In this document: piece by piece, positions 46,194 through 53,805 of the stretch
Numbering within the stretch: the stretch's first letter is position 1
Layout: each line of letters starts with the position of its first letter
NCBI GenBank assembly: GCA_014239155.1
Contig: JAAZZQ010000085.1
Location: 124,001-188,000 of the forward strand
Length of the DNA stretch: 64,000 nucleotides
Direction of reading: 5' to 3'
Origin: Lachnospiraceae bacterium
Lineage (GTDB): Bacteria; Bacillota; Clostridia; Lachnospirales; Lachnospiraceae
Program-made: the position numbers and the translations under genes
Notes under the pieces: model-generated
Told to the model about the DNA's origin: nothing
The model's database searches: none
What the model saw: the letters and a program-made list of their open reading frames with translations, nothing else

Positions 46194-46223
46194 AAGCTGT
46201 TAGGTTTGTGTTTGGAGGGGTTA

Positions 46224-46901
46224 GTGGAGCGTTTACAGGCAGTAAAGATTAAAGGGTCTTATGGAAAGAAAAAAGTGCTCTGCGGGGTGGACATCAGCGC
46301 GGAAGCGGGCCAGTGTGTCGGCATTGTCGGGACAAATGGCTGTGGAAAATCAACATTGTTAAATATCCTCGCCGGCATGAGAAAAGCGGACGGTGGGGAT
46401 ATTTATTTTGATGGGACTGTTGTGCGAAAACGACAGGATTTTATTCGGTTTGTGGGATATGTTCCACAAGAAAATCATCTGATACCAGAGTTGAGTGTGC
46501 TGGACAATCTGCGTTTGTGGTATCGGGATGCAGGCGCTTTGCGACAATCGTTGGAACAGGGATTTTTAAAGGCGCTCGGTGTGGATGAAATGTGTCGGAC
46601 AAAGGCGGGAAAGCTTTCAGGAGGTATGAAAAAGCGTGTCAGTATTGGGTGTGCGCTGGCGGGAAATCCGCCGATATTAATATTGGATGAGCCAGACGCA
46701 GCGCTTGATTTGCCGGGGAAAGCGGATATCCGAAAATATTTAAGTCTGTATCGGCAGATGGGAGGGACAATTCTTCTTGCCACACATGATGAACCTGACT
46801 TAGATTTGTGCGACAGGGTGTATGCCCTTAGCGAAGGAGTGAGCAGAGAAATCAGTAAAACTTTGCGTGGAGAAGCGTTACTGAAACAGATAAAGGAGTA
46901 A
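46224..46901 (+). CDS. ABC transporter ATP-binding protein
   Basis: A 225-residue ATPase. Walker A GTNGCGKST, signature LSGGMKKRVSIGCAL, Walker B ILILDEPDAALD and the H-loop ATHDEP are present. GTG 46224 with GGAGG 5 bases before it is the best start; an upstream TTG (46206) precedes that site. The anchored protein and ABC-2 permease follow, suggesting an exporter. Confidence 0.87.
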   Translation: MERLQAVKIKGSYGKKKVLCGVDISAEAGQCVGIVGTNGCGKSTLLNILAGMRKADGGDIYFDGTVVRKRQDFIRFVGYVPQENHLIPELSVLDNLRLWYRDAGALRQSLEQGFLKALGVDEMCRTKAGKLSGGMKKRVSIGCALAGNPPILILDEPDAALDLPGKADIRKYLSLYRQMGGTILLATHDEPDLDLCDRVYALSEGVSREISKTLRGEALLKQIKE

Positions 46902-46905
46902 AAAA

Positions 46906-48885
46906 GTGGAAGAAAACAACAAATATGAAACAAAAGAAAACGGTTCTGGCAGTGCACTTTATGGCACAGAACCACAGCCGCAGGAAGATAAGAACACATA
47001 TTCGTCTGTATATGGCACAAAGTTGGAGCCGCAGGAAACAGAGACCCCTGTACAACAGACAAAACCAGAAATAACACAGGAAATAGAGCCATTGTCACCG
47101 CCTGAATCAGTGACAGAATCAACAAAAACACAAGCGATACAGGAAATGGAACCATCTTTGGCGACTGTGTCGTTGACAAAGCCTATAGAGTCAGAAACTG
47201 TGCAGGAGCCTGTGTCATCGCAGCCTGTACAGTTGACAAAGCCTATGGAATCCGGATCTGTGCAAGAATCTGTACAGCCACAACAGCAAACATTTCAGCA
47301 ACAAGGTTTTACGGGAGGCGATGCAATGGGGTTTGGTCCAATGCAAGCCCCGCCACCAGTACAAGGAGCGCCGGCGTCAAAACCAAAGAAAAAGAAAACT
47401 GGACTGATAGCAGGTATTTTGTGTGCTGCCGCGGTAGTTATTGTAATTGGAGTTGGCGTGCTGCTTGCGAAGTCTCTTTTTGGGGATAATGCCAAGAATC
47501 AGTTGGCAAAAGGTCTTGCAAATATGGCCAAAGAGATGGCTGCCTATCAAAATTCGGTTGCTGAGGATATTGGACTTGTTGCGTTAAACAAACAAAAAAA
47601 GGAAAGACCAATGCACACCAATGTTGATTTGTCCTTTACGGACCCAGAGTCGTCAGGAACGTTCAGCAATATTAGTATGGAGATTGATGCAGTTATCGAC
47701 TATGGCAAGAAAATGGCAGAGTACGATTTAAGTCTTGGCACATATGGAATTGAAATGAGCATTGGAAAGATGATCGCAGCCGACAACACATTATATTTGA
47801 GTGCGCCATTCGCTCTTCAAGATCAGGTGTACAGTCTTAATTTGACTAATTTAGGCAAAGATTTTAATCAGTCTGCATGGTCGGAAATTGTGAATGAAAA
47901 GCTTCCCGAAGACTATTCTTTAACATTGTTTGAAGGTACAGATGTGACAGAAAGCATTAAAAAGGCTGGGGAGATGGGAGAGCTTTACGAGCTTTTTCAG
48001 AAACAAGACAAAGTGATTGCAGACGCCACAAAGATTGAGACATTAAAAGAAAAGAGAGAGTTTTCTTTTGATGGAGATTTTGCAGAGTATGGCGGTGTGC
48101 AGGTGACAGTGGACAAAGATGCATATAATCAAGCGATGGAAACGCTGTGTGATGATATTTTAAACAGCAATTATTACACAGAGTTTATGCAGGGATATGA
48201 GACGACATTCCGCGGGGATTTTGACGAGATAAAAGAGGAAATGGATCATATAATAGAACATATGTTTGGATTCCGCTTTGAGCAGGATATTGTGCTTGAC
48301 TTTTATCTGGATAAAAAAGGAAGAATTATTAATATTTCTACGCCGGAAGACATTGCAGTCTCAAGTGCGTATACCGATCTGGATTACCTTGCAGTTGACA
48401 TTGAGTTTTCTGGCACAGAACGCGCACTTGACTGTATTGAGGGCGGTGTATATTTGCAGGCAGGAGAGGAAATTCGGTATTTTGGAATTTCAAGAATGGC
48501 TGAGATAACAGAGGAAAGCTATGAAGAGGACCTAATGTTTATACTTCAAGATGATCGCAGCAATGATGAAATTACGTTTTGGTATACTGGCAGTTGGGGG
48601 TATGAAGACCAATCTTATGAAATGCAGATAGAGATGGAGGCGCCGGATAGCAGTTTAGGATTGACCGCAGAGGGTGCGTACACAGATATTGAAAAAGGTG
48701 AGCGCTACACCATTGAGATTGACAATGCTGCAATTACAGTTGACGGAGAAGACCTTCTGCTAATGACTGGGTCTGTAACTACAGAACCTGCAGAAAATGA
48801 AATTAAAGTGCCAGAAAATGCGACGAACATTTTAGAAATGAGTGAGGGAGACATTACCAATCTATTATATGGTATATTGTATTAA
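46906..48885 (+). CDS. Single-pass protein with repetitive cytosolic tail and large extracellular domain
   Basis: A 659-residue protein starting at GTG with AAAGGAG before it. Residues 1-165 are Gln/Pro/Glu-rich with imperfect repeats (TKPIESETVQEP, TKPMESGSVQES). One membrane segment is at about 166-190 (LIAGILCAAAVVIVIGVGVL). The rest is a beta-rich extracellular domain of about 460 residues. It resembles exported DUF6583-like proteins but I cannot name a function. It lies between the ATPase and the permease, so it may be a partner of that transporter. Confidence 0.65.
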   Translation: MEENNKYETKENGSGSALYGTEPQPQEDKNTYSSVYGTKLEPQETETPVQQTKPEITQEIEPLSPPESVTESTKTQAIQEMEPSLATVSLTKPIESETVQEPVSSQPVQLTKPMESGSVQESVQPQQQTFQQQGFTGGDAMGFGPMQAPPPVQGAPASKPKKKKTGLIAGILCAAAVVIVIGVGVLLAKSLFGDNAKNQLAKGLANMAKEMAAYQNSVAEDIGLVALNKQKKERPMHTNVDLSFTDPESSGTFSNISMEIDAVIDYGKKMAEYDLSLGTYGIEMSIGKMIAADNTLYLSAPFALQDQVYSLNLTNLGKDFNQSAWSEIVNEKLPEDYSLTLFEGTDVTESIKKAGEMGELYELFQKQDKVIADATKIETLKEKREFSFDGDFAEYGGVQVTVDKDAYNQAMETLCDDILNSNYYTEFMQGYETTFRGDFDEIKEEMDHIIEHMFGFRFEQDIVLDFYLDKKGRIINISTPEDIAVSSAYTDLDYLAVDIEFSGTERALDCIEGGVYLQAGEEIRYFGISRMAEITEESYEEDLMFILQDDRSNDEITFWYTGSWGYEDQSYEMQIEMEAPDSSLGLTAEGAYTDIEKGERYTIEIDNAAITVDGEDLLLMTGSVTTEPAENEIKVPENATNILEMSEGDITNLLYGILY

Positions 48886-48890
48886 AGTCT

Positions 48891-50987
48891 ATGAATGAGA
48901 ACAAAACAATTGTTTGGTTACAAATGGAGTATAAAAGGGCGGCTGCTATGCTGCCCTTAATTTTAAGGCGGGCAATGATACTGATGGCTGTATGTGTGAT
49001 AGCTGCTGGTATGATTGCTTTTTGCGTGAAACGAATATGGGCAAAAGATGATGACAGTCCAAAATTAAGAATTGGCTATACTGCGGAAGAAAATATGGTG
49101 ACAAATTTGGCAGTTTCCTATGTGCAGAATATAGAGTCTATTCAGAGCATTTGCCGTTTGGAAGCAGTCACTGAGCAGGAAGGAAAACAACTTTTGGAAA
49201 GCGGAGAGTTGTCGGCACTAATAGTTTTGCCACCAGATGTTATCAATGAAATTTTGTCTGGAAGCAATACACCTGCTACACTGTATCTTCCACAAAAAAG
49301 CGCTGGTGCATTATCGGACGGTGGATTGCGCGCGGTGGCAGAATTGTTGTTTGAAGAGCTTGTCACTGCTGAAATGGGGATACTTGGCACTGCACAGGCT
49401 GAGATTTATGCGGCGGAAGCAGTTTTTCAAGAGCTTTCCGCAGATGCTTTGCAATCGCTGTATGATGACATCAATCAATTTAATCTCGAAACAGTCACAG
49501 AACGGGAAAAACTGTTTCAGACAAAAATGCTTTCTCTTACAGAGAATGATACGTATGTAGTTTATTATGGGAGTGCATTTTTAACAGTATATGGATTGCT
49601 TGCCGGCTTATTTTTTGGTGTGTTTTGCAAGCGCAGTAGTTTGCAACAGACAATGGCAGCCAAGCGAATTGGCGTAGGATATGCGGTGCAGTTTGCGGCT
49701 AGGTGTCAGGCAGGGCTTTGGTTAATGTTTTTGACCTTACTGCTGCCATTTGGCTTGCTAATTGTTATTTTGCCAAGACTGGACAAGTTGCTAACAATTC
49801 ACCTGACTTTTTCTGGAATCATTGCACTATTTTTTATTCTGCTTTTTCTGACAGTGTATTTTATGATGATTTATCAGCTTGTGGAAAAGCGGGAGTCAGC
49901 GTTGGTGGTGATTGGGGTTTTGGCGGTGTTGCAGGCGTATTTATCAGGATGTTTTATCCCGTCTGTATTGTTGCCGCAGACAGTGGCATCAATTGGAAAA
50001 CTGCTTCCGGCTGCCATGCTCAAAAAGGGATTTACAATAATGCTGGCTAGTGAGACGCAAGGCTTTGGATATATTGTGATAGGACTTTTTAGCTGGGGAC
50101 TGTTGCTATTTTTAATAGCGCTTTGGTCTATGCAAAACGACGAGAAAAGAAGCGCCTGTGCATGTCAAAAAGTGATGGCAAGAAAAATTTCGGTGCCATC
50201 ACTGGGAATCGTGCTATTTCGGCGCTTTTTGCACAGAAAAAGTATTTGGCTTAGCTTGCTTTGCATTTTGGTGCTGTCTGTGTCCATTACAAAGATGGAA
50301 CAAAATGCACAGACACAGATTCGGGCAGCGGTTTATGACGCGTCAGGAGCGTTTGCTGAACGAATCTGTGCCTATAATGGTTTGGTGCAGTTTGAATTGT
50401 ATGAGAGTGATGAGAAAGTGCAGGAGGCGGTGCGAAAAGGCAAAGTGGAGTGCGGTTATATTCTTCCAATGACACTGACAGATAAGATGATAGCACAAAA
50501 GGCAAAAAGAGAGATTATTGTCTATCAAGATGCAGATGCAGTCGCAGTACCTGTTGTGAATGAGATTTTATTTGAACGAATTTTTGGACAAGTTTCATTT
50601 GCATGGTTTCTGGAATATGTCGCACAAAAAAATGCTGTCGAACAGACAAAAATGGATACAGAACATATGAAAGCTATTGTAACAGAGTGCTTTCATAAGG
50701 AACTCCAAGATGGAACAACTTTTCGATTTGAGGTGCAACGGCTGAATATGGAAAGTCGCGTGTCAGAAAACCAAGAGACAAAACGCACAATATATCCTTC
50801 TTATCTGGTGGCAGTGATTGCAGTGGTGTTGTGTACATTACAAGGCATTTTGCAGGTGATAATGGATTTTAAAGAACAAAATTTTTACAGGCAAAATCGG
50901 CTTGTAGTTTCGGCATTTACGCTGTTTTATCCAATATTGTTAGGGATTCTCTGCGCCTTGTTACAGTTCAGCCTTGCCGAACTGTAA
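48891..50987 (+). CDS. ABC-2-type permease, duplicated architecture, 3' end altered by an insertion
   Basis: A 698-residue protein with two ABC-2-like halves. Each has an N-terminal membrane helix (about 27-47, 425-440), an extracellular stretch and then helices. The first half has about six helices (225-415). The second has only about two (638-698) and stops at LLQFSLAEL. Those last nine codons lie inside a MITE-like element that begins at 50960. Removing the element and one 8-base flank copy gives a reading frame ending FFILINSY before TGA at 51141. Start ATG 48891 has no clear ribosome site and lies 5 bases after the previous stop. Confidence 0.75.
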   Translation: MNENKTIVWLQMEYKRAAAMLPLILRRAMILMAVCVIAAGMIAFCVKRIWAKDDDSPKLRIGYTAEENMVTNLAVSYVQNIESIQSICRLEAVTEQEGKQLLESGELSALIVLPPDVINEILSGSNTPATLYLPQKSAGALSDGGLRAVAELLFEELVTAEMGILGTAQAEIYAAEAVFQELSADALQSLYDDINQFNLETVTEREKLFQTKMLSLTENDTYVVYYGSAFLTVYGLLAGLFFGVFCKRSSLQQTMAAKRIGVGYAVQFAARCQAGLWLMFLTLLLPFGLLIVILPRLDKLLTIHLTFSGIIALFFILLFLTVYFMMIYQLVEKRESALVVIGVLAVLQAYLSGCFIPSVLLPQTVASIGKLLPAAMLKKGFTIMLASETQGFGYIVIGLFSWGLLLFLIALWSMQNDEKRSACACQKVMARKISVPSLGIVLFRRFLHRKSIWLSLLCILVLSVSITKMEQNAQTQIRAAVYDASGAFAERICAYNGLVQFELYESDEKVQEAVRKGKVECGYILPMTLTDKMIAQKAKREIIVYQDADAVAVPVVNEILFERIFGQVSFAWFLEYVAQKNAVEQTKMDTEHMKAIVTECFHKELQDGTTFRFEVQRLNMESRVSENQETKRTIYPSYLVAVIAVVLCTLQGILQVIMDFKEQNFYRQNRLVVSAFTLFYPILLGILCALLQFSLAEL

Positions 50988-51110
50988 CGCATCAAGCCAT
51001 GCAAAATCGTTTCGCGATGGCTTGATGCATCTCAACCACTACGTTTTCTTACGTGGCTAATATAAGCCATAATTTGCAGCGCAGTGCAAAGTCCTAGGCT
51101 GGACTGTAAC
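50960..51110 (+). mobile_element. MITE-like element, type C, in the permease 3' end
   Basis: 151 bases bounded by GTTACAGTTCAGCC and, inward from the right, GTTACAGTCCAGCC (13 of 14 match). Flanks TGCGCCTT (50952-50959) and TGCACCTT (51111-51118) match in 7 of 8 bases: a target-site duplication. Internal stems include GCATCAAGCCAT/ATGGCTTGATGC and TTTGCAGCGCAGTGCAAA. It supplies a new stop codon to the permease and lies 30 bases before the iscR -35 box. Confidence 0.85.
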
Positions 51111-51133
51111 TGCACCTTTTTCATTTTAATTAA

Positions 51134-51154
51134 TTCCTATTGACTTACTAGGAA
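51134..51154. promoter_or_regulatory. IscR-type operator candidate TTCCTA-N9-TAGGAA
   Basis: A 6-base inverted repeat overlapping the -35 box of iscR. Rrf2-family regulators bind such dyads and IscR represses its own operon, so autoregulation is likely. Confidence 0.55.
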
Positions 51155-51168
51155 ATAGATGCTATAAT
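51140..51168 (+). promoter_or_regulatory. Sigma-A promoter of the isc operon
   Basis: TTGACT (51140-51145), a 17-base spacer and TATAAT (51163-51168). The start near 51175 leaves a leader of about 50 bases. Confidence 0.85.
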
Positions 51169-51225
51169 GCAAGAATATTGATTGCTTGGTATAAGAGAGA
51201 TTTATAAGCGCAGGAGGAAAGTTTT

Positions 51226-51651
51226 ATGATTATATCAACCAAAGGGCGGTATGCACTGCGAATTATGCTGGATTTGGCAAATCATTCTGGGGAGAAGGTA
51301 AAACTGAAAGACATTGCTTCTAGGCAGGAGATATCTGAAAAATATATGGAGCAGATTATTGCTGTTTTAAACAAGGCAGGCTATGTGCGTAGCACGCGCG
51401 GCGCGCGGGGAGGCTATCAGTTGGTAAAGGCGCCCAAAGAGTATGCGGTTGGAATGATTTTGCGGCTGACAGAGGGTTCACTTGCGCCAGTGGAATGTCT
51501 TTCTGAAAATGCGCTTTCCTGCGCGCGCGAAAAGAAATGTGCGGCGGTTGAGTTGTACCAGCGCATTTATGATGCTGTGAATGATGTGATTGACACAACA
51601 ACATTGCAGGATTTGCTTGATATTGAACAGGAGAAAACAAAGCGTGAATAA
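51226..51651 (+). CDS. iscR: Rrf2-family iron-sulfur regulator IscR
   Basis: A 141-residue Rrf2 protein. The winged helix (about 1-60) contains YALRIMLDLA and IASRQEISEKYMEQII, followed by the STRGARGGYQL wing. Cys91, Cys99 and Cys105 (spacing C-x7-C-x5-C) match the 2Fe-2S ligands of IscR. It senses iron-sulfur status and represses isc genes. AGGAGG precedes the ATG. It is followed by iscS after 20 bases. Confidence 0.92.
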   Translation: MIISTKGRYALRIMLDLANHSGEKVKLKDIASRQEISEKYMEQIIAVLNKAGYVRSTRGARGGYQLVKAPKEYAVGMILRLTEGSLAPVECLSENALSCAREKKCAAVELYQRIYDAVNDVIDTTTLQDLLDIEQEKTKRE

Positions 51652-51671
51652 CGTCAAGGAGGAAAAAAGTA

Positions 51672-52856
51672 ATGATATATCTTGATAATGCAGCGACGAC
51701 AAAAATGTCTGAGGAAGTATTTGATGCGATGAAGCCATATTTTTGTGAACAGTATGCAAATCCGTCAGCGATTTATAGTTTTGCAGGCAGCGCTGCAAAG
51801 GCTGTAGATGAGGCGCGAAAGAAGACAGCAGCGCTTATTGGAGCACGGTCAGAGGAAATTTATTTTACTGCCGGGGGCAGTGAGTCTGACAACTGGGCAG
51901 TTAGAGCTGCGGCAGCGTTTGGCAAGGCAAAAGGGAAACACATTATCACTTCCACAATAGAACATCATGCGGTGTTGCATACTTGCCAATACCTTGAGAA
52001 ACAAGGCTATGAAGTGACGTATGTCAATGTGGATGCACATGGAAAAATAAAATTGGATGCGCTGGAAGCGGCGATTAGACCAGACACAATTCTTATTACT
52101 GTTATGGCGGCAAACAATGAGATTGGCACCATACAACCTCTAAAAGAAATTGGTGCGATTGCAAAGAAGAATCATATCCTTTTTCACACAGACGCAGTGC
52201 AGGCATATGGGCATATTCCACTCAATGTGGATGAGATGGGAATTGACTTGCTAAGTGCCAGCGGACATAAATTCAATGGACCTAAGGGAACAGGATTTCT
52301 ATATATCCGAAGAGGGGTGCGCATTGGCGCGTTAATACATGGCGGTGCGCAGGAACGTTCGCGGCGCGCAGGAACGCTGAACACGCCAAATATAGTAGGA
52401 ATGGGAGTTGCTGCGGAACTTGCAGCAAGGAGTCTTGACGAGCGCATGAAAAAAGAGGCGGCATTGCGAGATTATCTAATTGATAGGATATTAAAGGAAG
52501 TGCCATACAGCAGGTTGAATGGACATTTGACGGACAGGCTTCCCAACAATGCGAACTTTTGTTTTGAATTTATTGAAGGAGAGTCCTTATTGATATTGCT
52601 CGACCAGCAGGGAATTTGCGCGTCATCTGGTTCTGCCTGTACTTCTGGCTCGTTGGACCCGTCGCATGTTCTGTTGGCAATTGGGTTGCCACATGAGATT
52701 GCGCATGGCTCTTTAAGATTGACGCTCTCTGGGGAGACAACAAAAGAGGAAATTGATTTTACGGTGGAGGCAATCAAACAGATTGTGGAGAGACTTCGCG
52801 CAATGTCTCCATTGTATGAAGACAGCATAAAGAGAGGTGACATTAATGTACAGTGA
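51672..52856 (+). CDS. iscS: Cysteine desulfurase IscS/NifS
   Basis: A 394-residue fold-type I PLP enzyme. Seen: IYLDNAATTKM, SGGSE-like AGGSESDNWA, the HHAVLHTC region, the lysine in SASGHKFNGPKGTGFLY, and the mobile catalytic Cys in SSGSACTSGSLDPSHVL. It takes sulfur from cysteine for cluster assembly on IscU. AAGGAGGAAAA precedes the ATG. It overlaps iscU by 11 bases. Confidence 0.95.
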   Translation: MIYLDNAATTKMSEEVFDAMKPYFCEQYANPSAIYSFAGSAAKAVDEARKKTAALIGARSEEIYFTAGGSESDNWAVRAAAAFGKAKGKHIITSTIEHHAVLHTCQYLEKQGYEVTYVNVDAHGKIKLDALEAAIRPDTILITVMAANNEIGTIQPLKEIGAIAKKNHILFHTDAVQAYGHIPLNVDEMGIDLLSASGHKFNGPKGTGFLYIRRGVRIGALIHGGAQERSRRAGTLNTPNIVGMGVAAELAARSLDERMKKEAALRDYLIDRILKEVPYSRLNGHLTDRLPNNANFCFEFIEGESLLILLDQQGICASSGSACTSGSLDPSHVLLAIGLPHEIAHGSLRLTLSGETTKEEIDFTVEAIKQIVERLRAMSPLYEDSIKRGDINVQ

Positions 52857-53277
52857 AAAAGTAATGGACCATTTTAATAATCCGCGCAATGTGGGAACAA
52901 TTGAGAATGCAAGTGGCGTGGGAACTGTGGGAAATGCAAAGTGCGGCGATATTATGCGCATATATCTTGATATTGGTGATGATGGCGTAATACAGGAGGC
53001 AAAATTTAAGACATTTGGCTGTGGCGCCGCGGTGGCGACAAGCAGCATGGCGACAGAACTTGTGAAAGGCAAGACAGTACAACAGGCGTTAGAAGTCACT
53101 AACAAGGCAGTTATGGAGGCGCTTGACGGATTGCCGCCTGTGAAAGTACATTGCTCGCTTCTTGCGGAGGAGGCGATTCACGCAGCGCTCTGGGATTATG
53201 CGCAGAAAAATAATCTCACAATTGAAGGTTTAAAGAAGCCAGTTGATGATATAGAAGAAAAAGTGAAAGAGGAATAG
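52846..53277 (+). CDS. iscU: Iron-sulfur cluster scaffold IscU
   Basis: A 143-residue scaffold. The three cluster cysteines are in VGNAKCGDIM, TFGCGAAVATSS and VKVHCSLLAEEA. It starts MYSEKVMDHFNNPRNVG, as usual for NifU-like proteins. ATG 52846 follows AGAGAGGTGA; an upstream in-frame start would lie before that site. It ends the isc operon, with a terminator 8 bases after the stop. No hscA/hscB or ferredoxin follows, as is usual in Clostridia. Confidence 0.95.
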   Translation: MYSEKVMDHFNNPRNVGTIENASGVGTVGNAKCGDIMRIYLDIGDDGVIQEAKFKTFGCGAAVATSSMATELVKGKTVQQALEVTNKAVMEALDGLPPVKVHCSLLAEEAIHAALWDYAQKNNLTIEGLKKPVDDIEEKVKEE

Positions 53278-53284
53278 CCAAACA

Positions 53285-53314
53285 AAAAATCCGGTTTTTA
53301 CAGACCGGATTTTT
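53285..53314 (+). terminator. Terminator after iscU
   Basis: AAAAATCCGGT pairs perfectly with ACCGGATTTTT across an 8-base loop, ending in a T run. Confidence 0.88.
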
Positions 53315-53365
53315 ATGCGCATGGGCACCCAAAAGAATATTGTCAGCAGACGGTTGCCCAGCGCG

Positions 53366-53394
53366 CGAGTAGGGGAAAAATTTTCCCCTACCCG
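53366..53394. repeat. GAGTAGGGGAA palindrome after the isc operon
   Basis: CGAGTAGGGGAAAA pairs with TTTTCCCCTACCCG (one mismatch) over a single-base centre. It is the most symmetric member of the family also found at 15005, 18371 and 36727. A second stop signal here would be redundant with the terminator at 53285. Confidence 0.6.
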
Positions 53395-53405
53395 ATTCAT
53401 AATAA

Positions 53406-53538
53406 GTTACTGATCACTGCGTTCCAGTAACAGATAAAAATCCATGCAAAATCACCTTCGGTGATGGATTTTTACTTGAACGCGACACATTTTCGCACGG
53501 AATTAGCAGTGAATGCTAATTCCTGTCTGAACAGTAAC
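53406..53538 (+). mobile_element. MITE-like element, type A, tandem copy 1
   Basis: 133 bases from GTTACTG to CAGTAAC. CATAATAA stands on both sides (53398-53405 and 53539-53546), an exact 8-base flanking repeat. Internal hairpins ATCACC-TTCG-GGTGAT-like (in AAAAATCCAT...ATGGATTTTT) and GGAATTAGCA/TGCTAATTCC. Confidence 0.8.
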
Positions 53539-53546
53539 CATAATAA

Positions 53547-53679
53547 GTTACTGTTCACTGCGTTCCAGTAACAGATAAAAATCCATGCAAAATCACCTTC
53601 GGTGATGGATTTTTACTCGAACGCGACACGTTTTCGCACGGAATTAGCAGTGAATGCTAATTCCTGTCTGAACAATAAT
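53547..53679 (+). mobile_element. MITE-like element, type A, tandem copy 2
   Basis: Nearly identical to copy 1, starting exactly 141 bases after it, so the unit is the 133-base element plus the 8-base flank. It is followed by TATAATAA, one change from the flank. Either a repeat insertion at the same target or later duplication. Confidence 0.8.
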
Positions 53680-53718
53680 TATAATAACCTATTTTTCACA
53701 AAAATTGCATAAAATTTA

Positions 53719-53747
53719 TTGATAATAAAGACAATTTGCACTATACT
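53719..53747 (+). promoter_or_regulatory. Sigma-A promoter of the fused oxidoreductase
   Basis: TTGATA (53719-53724), a 17-base spacer and TATACT (53742-53747). It starts transcription near 53754 and rules out translation starts upstream of that point. Confidence 0.8.
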
Positions 53748-53805
53748 ATTAATACATGGTGCTGATTATAAAATCAATTGTGCTTGGAGAATAGGAGGAG
53801 AAACA

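Noticed and set aside
45994-46205. Iterons or partition site near the Rep gene
   Set aside because: No tandem 15-22 base repeats were found in the 115 bases before or the bases just after the gene.
53398-53687. Repeats at 53.4-53.7 kb as a CRISPR array
   Set aside because: Only two units of 141 bases that are nearly identical throughout; no short repeat with varying spacers and no cas genes.
53719-53805. N-terminal extension of the fused oxidoreductase from 53719
   Set aside because: The extension covers a consensus promoter, and AGGAGG plus ATG 53806 gives the usual N-terminus MKYVILGG.
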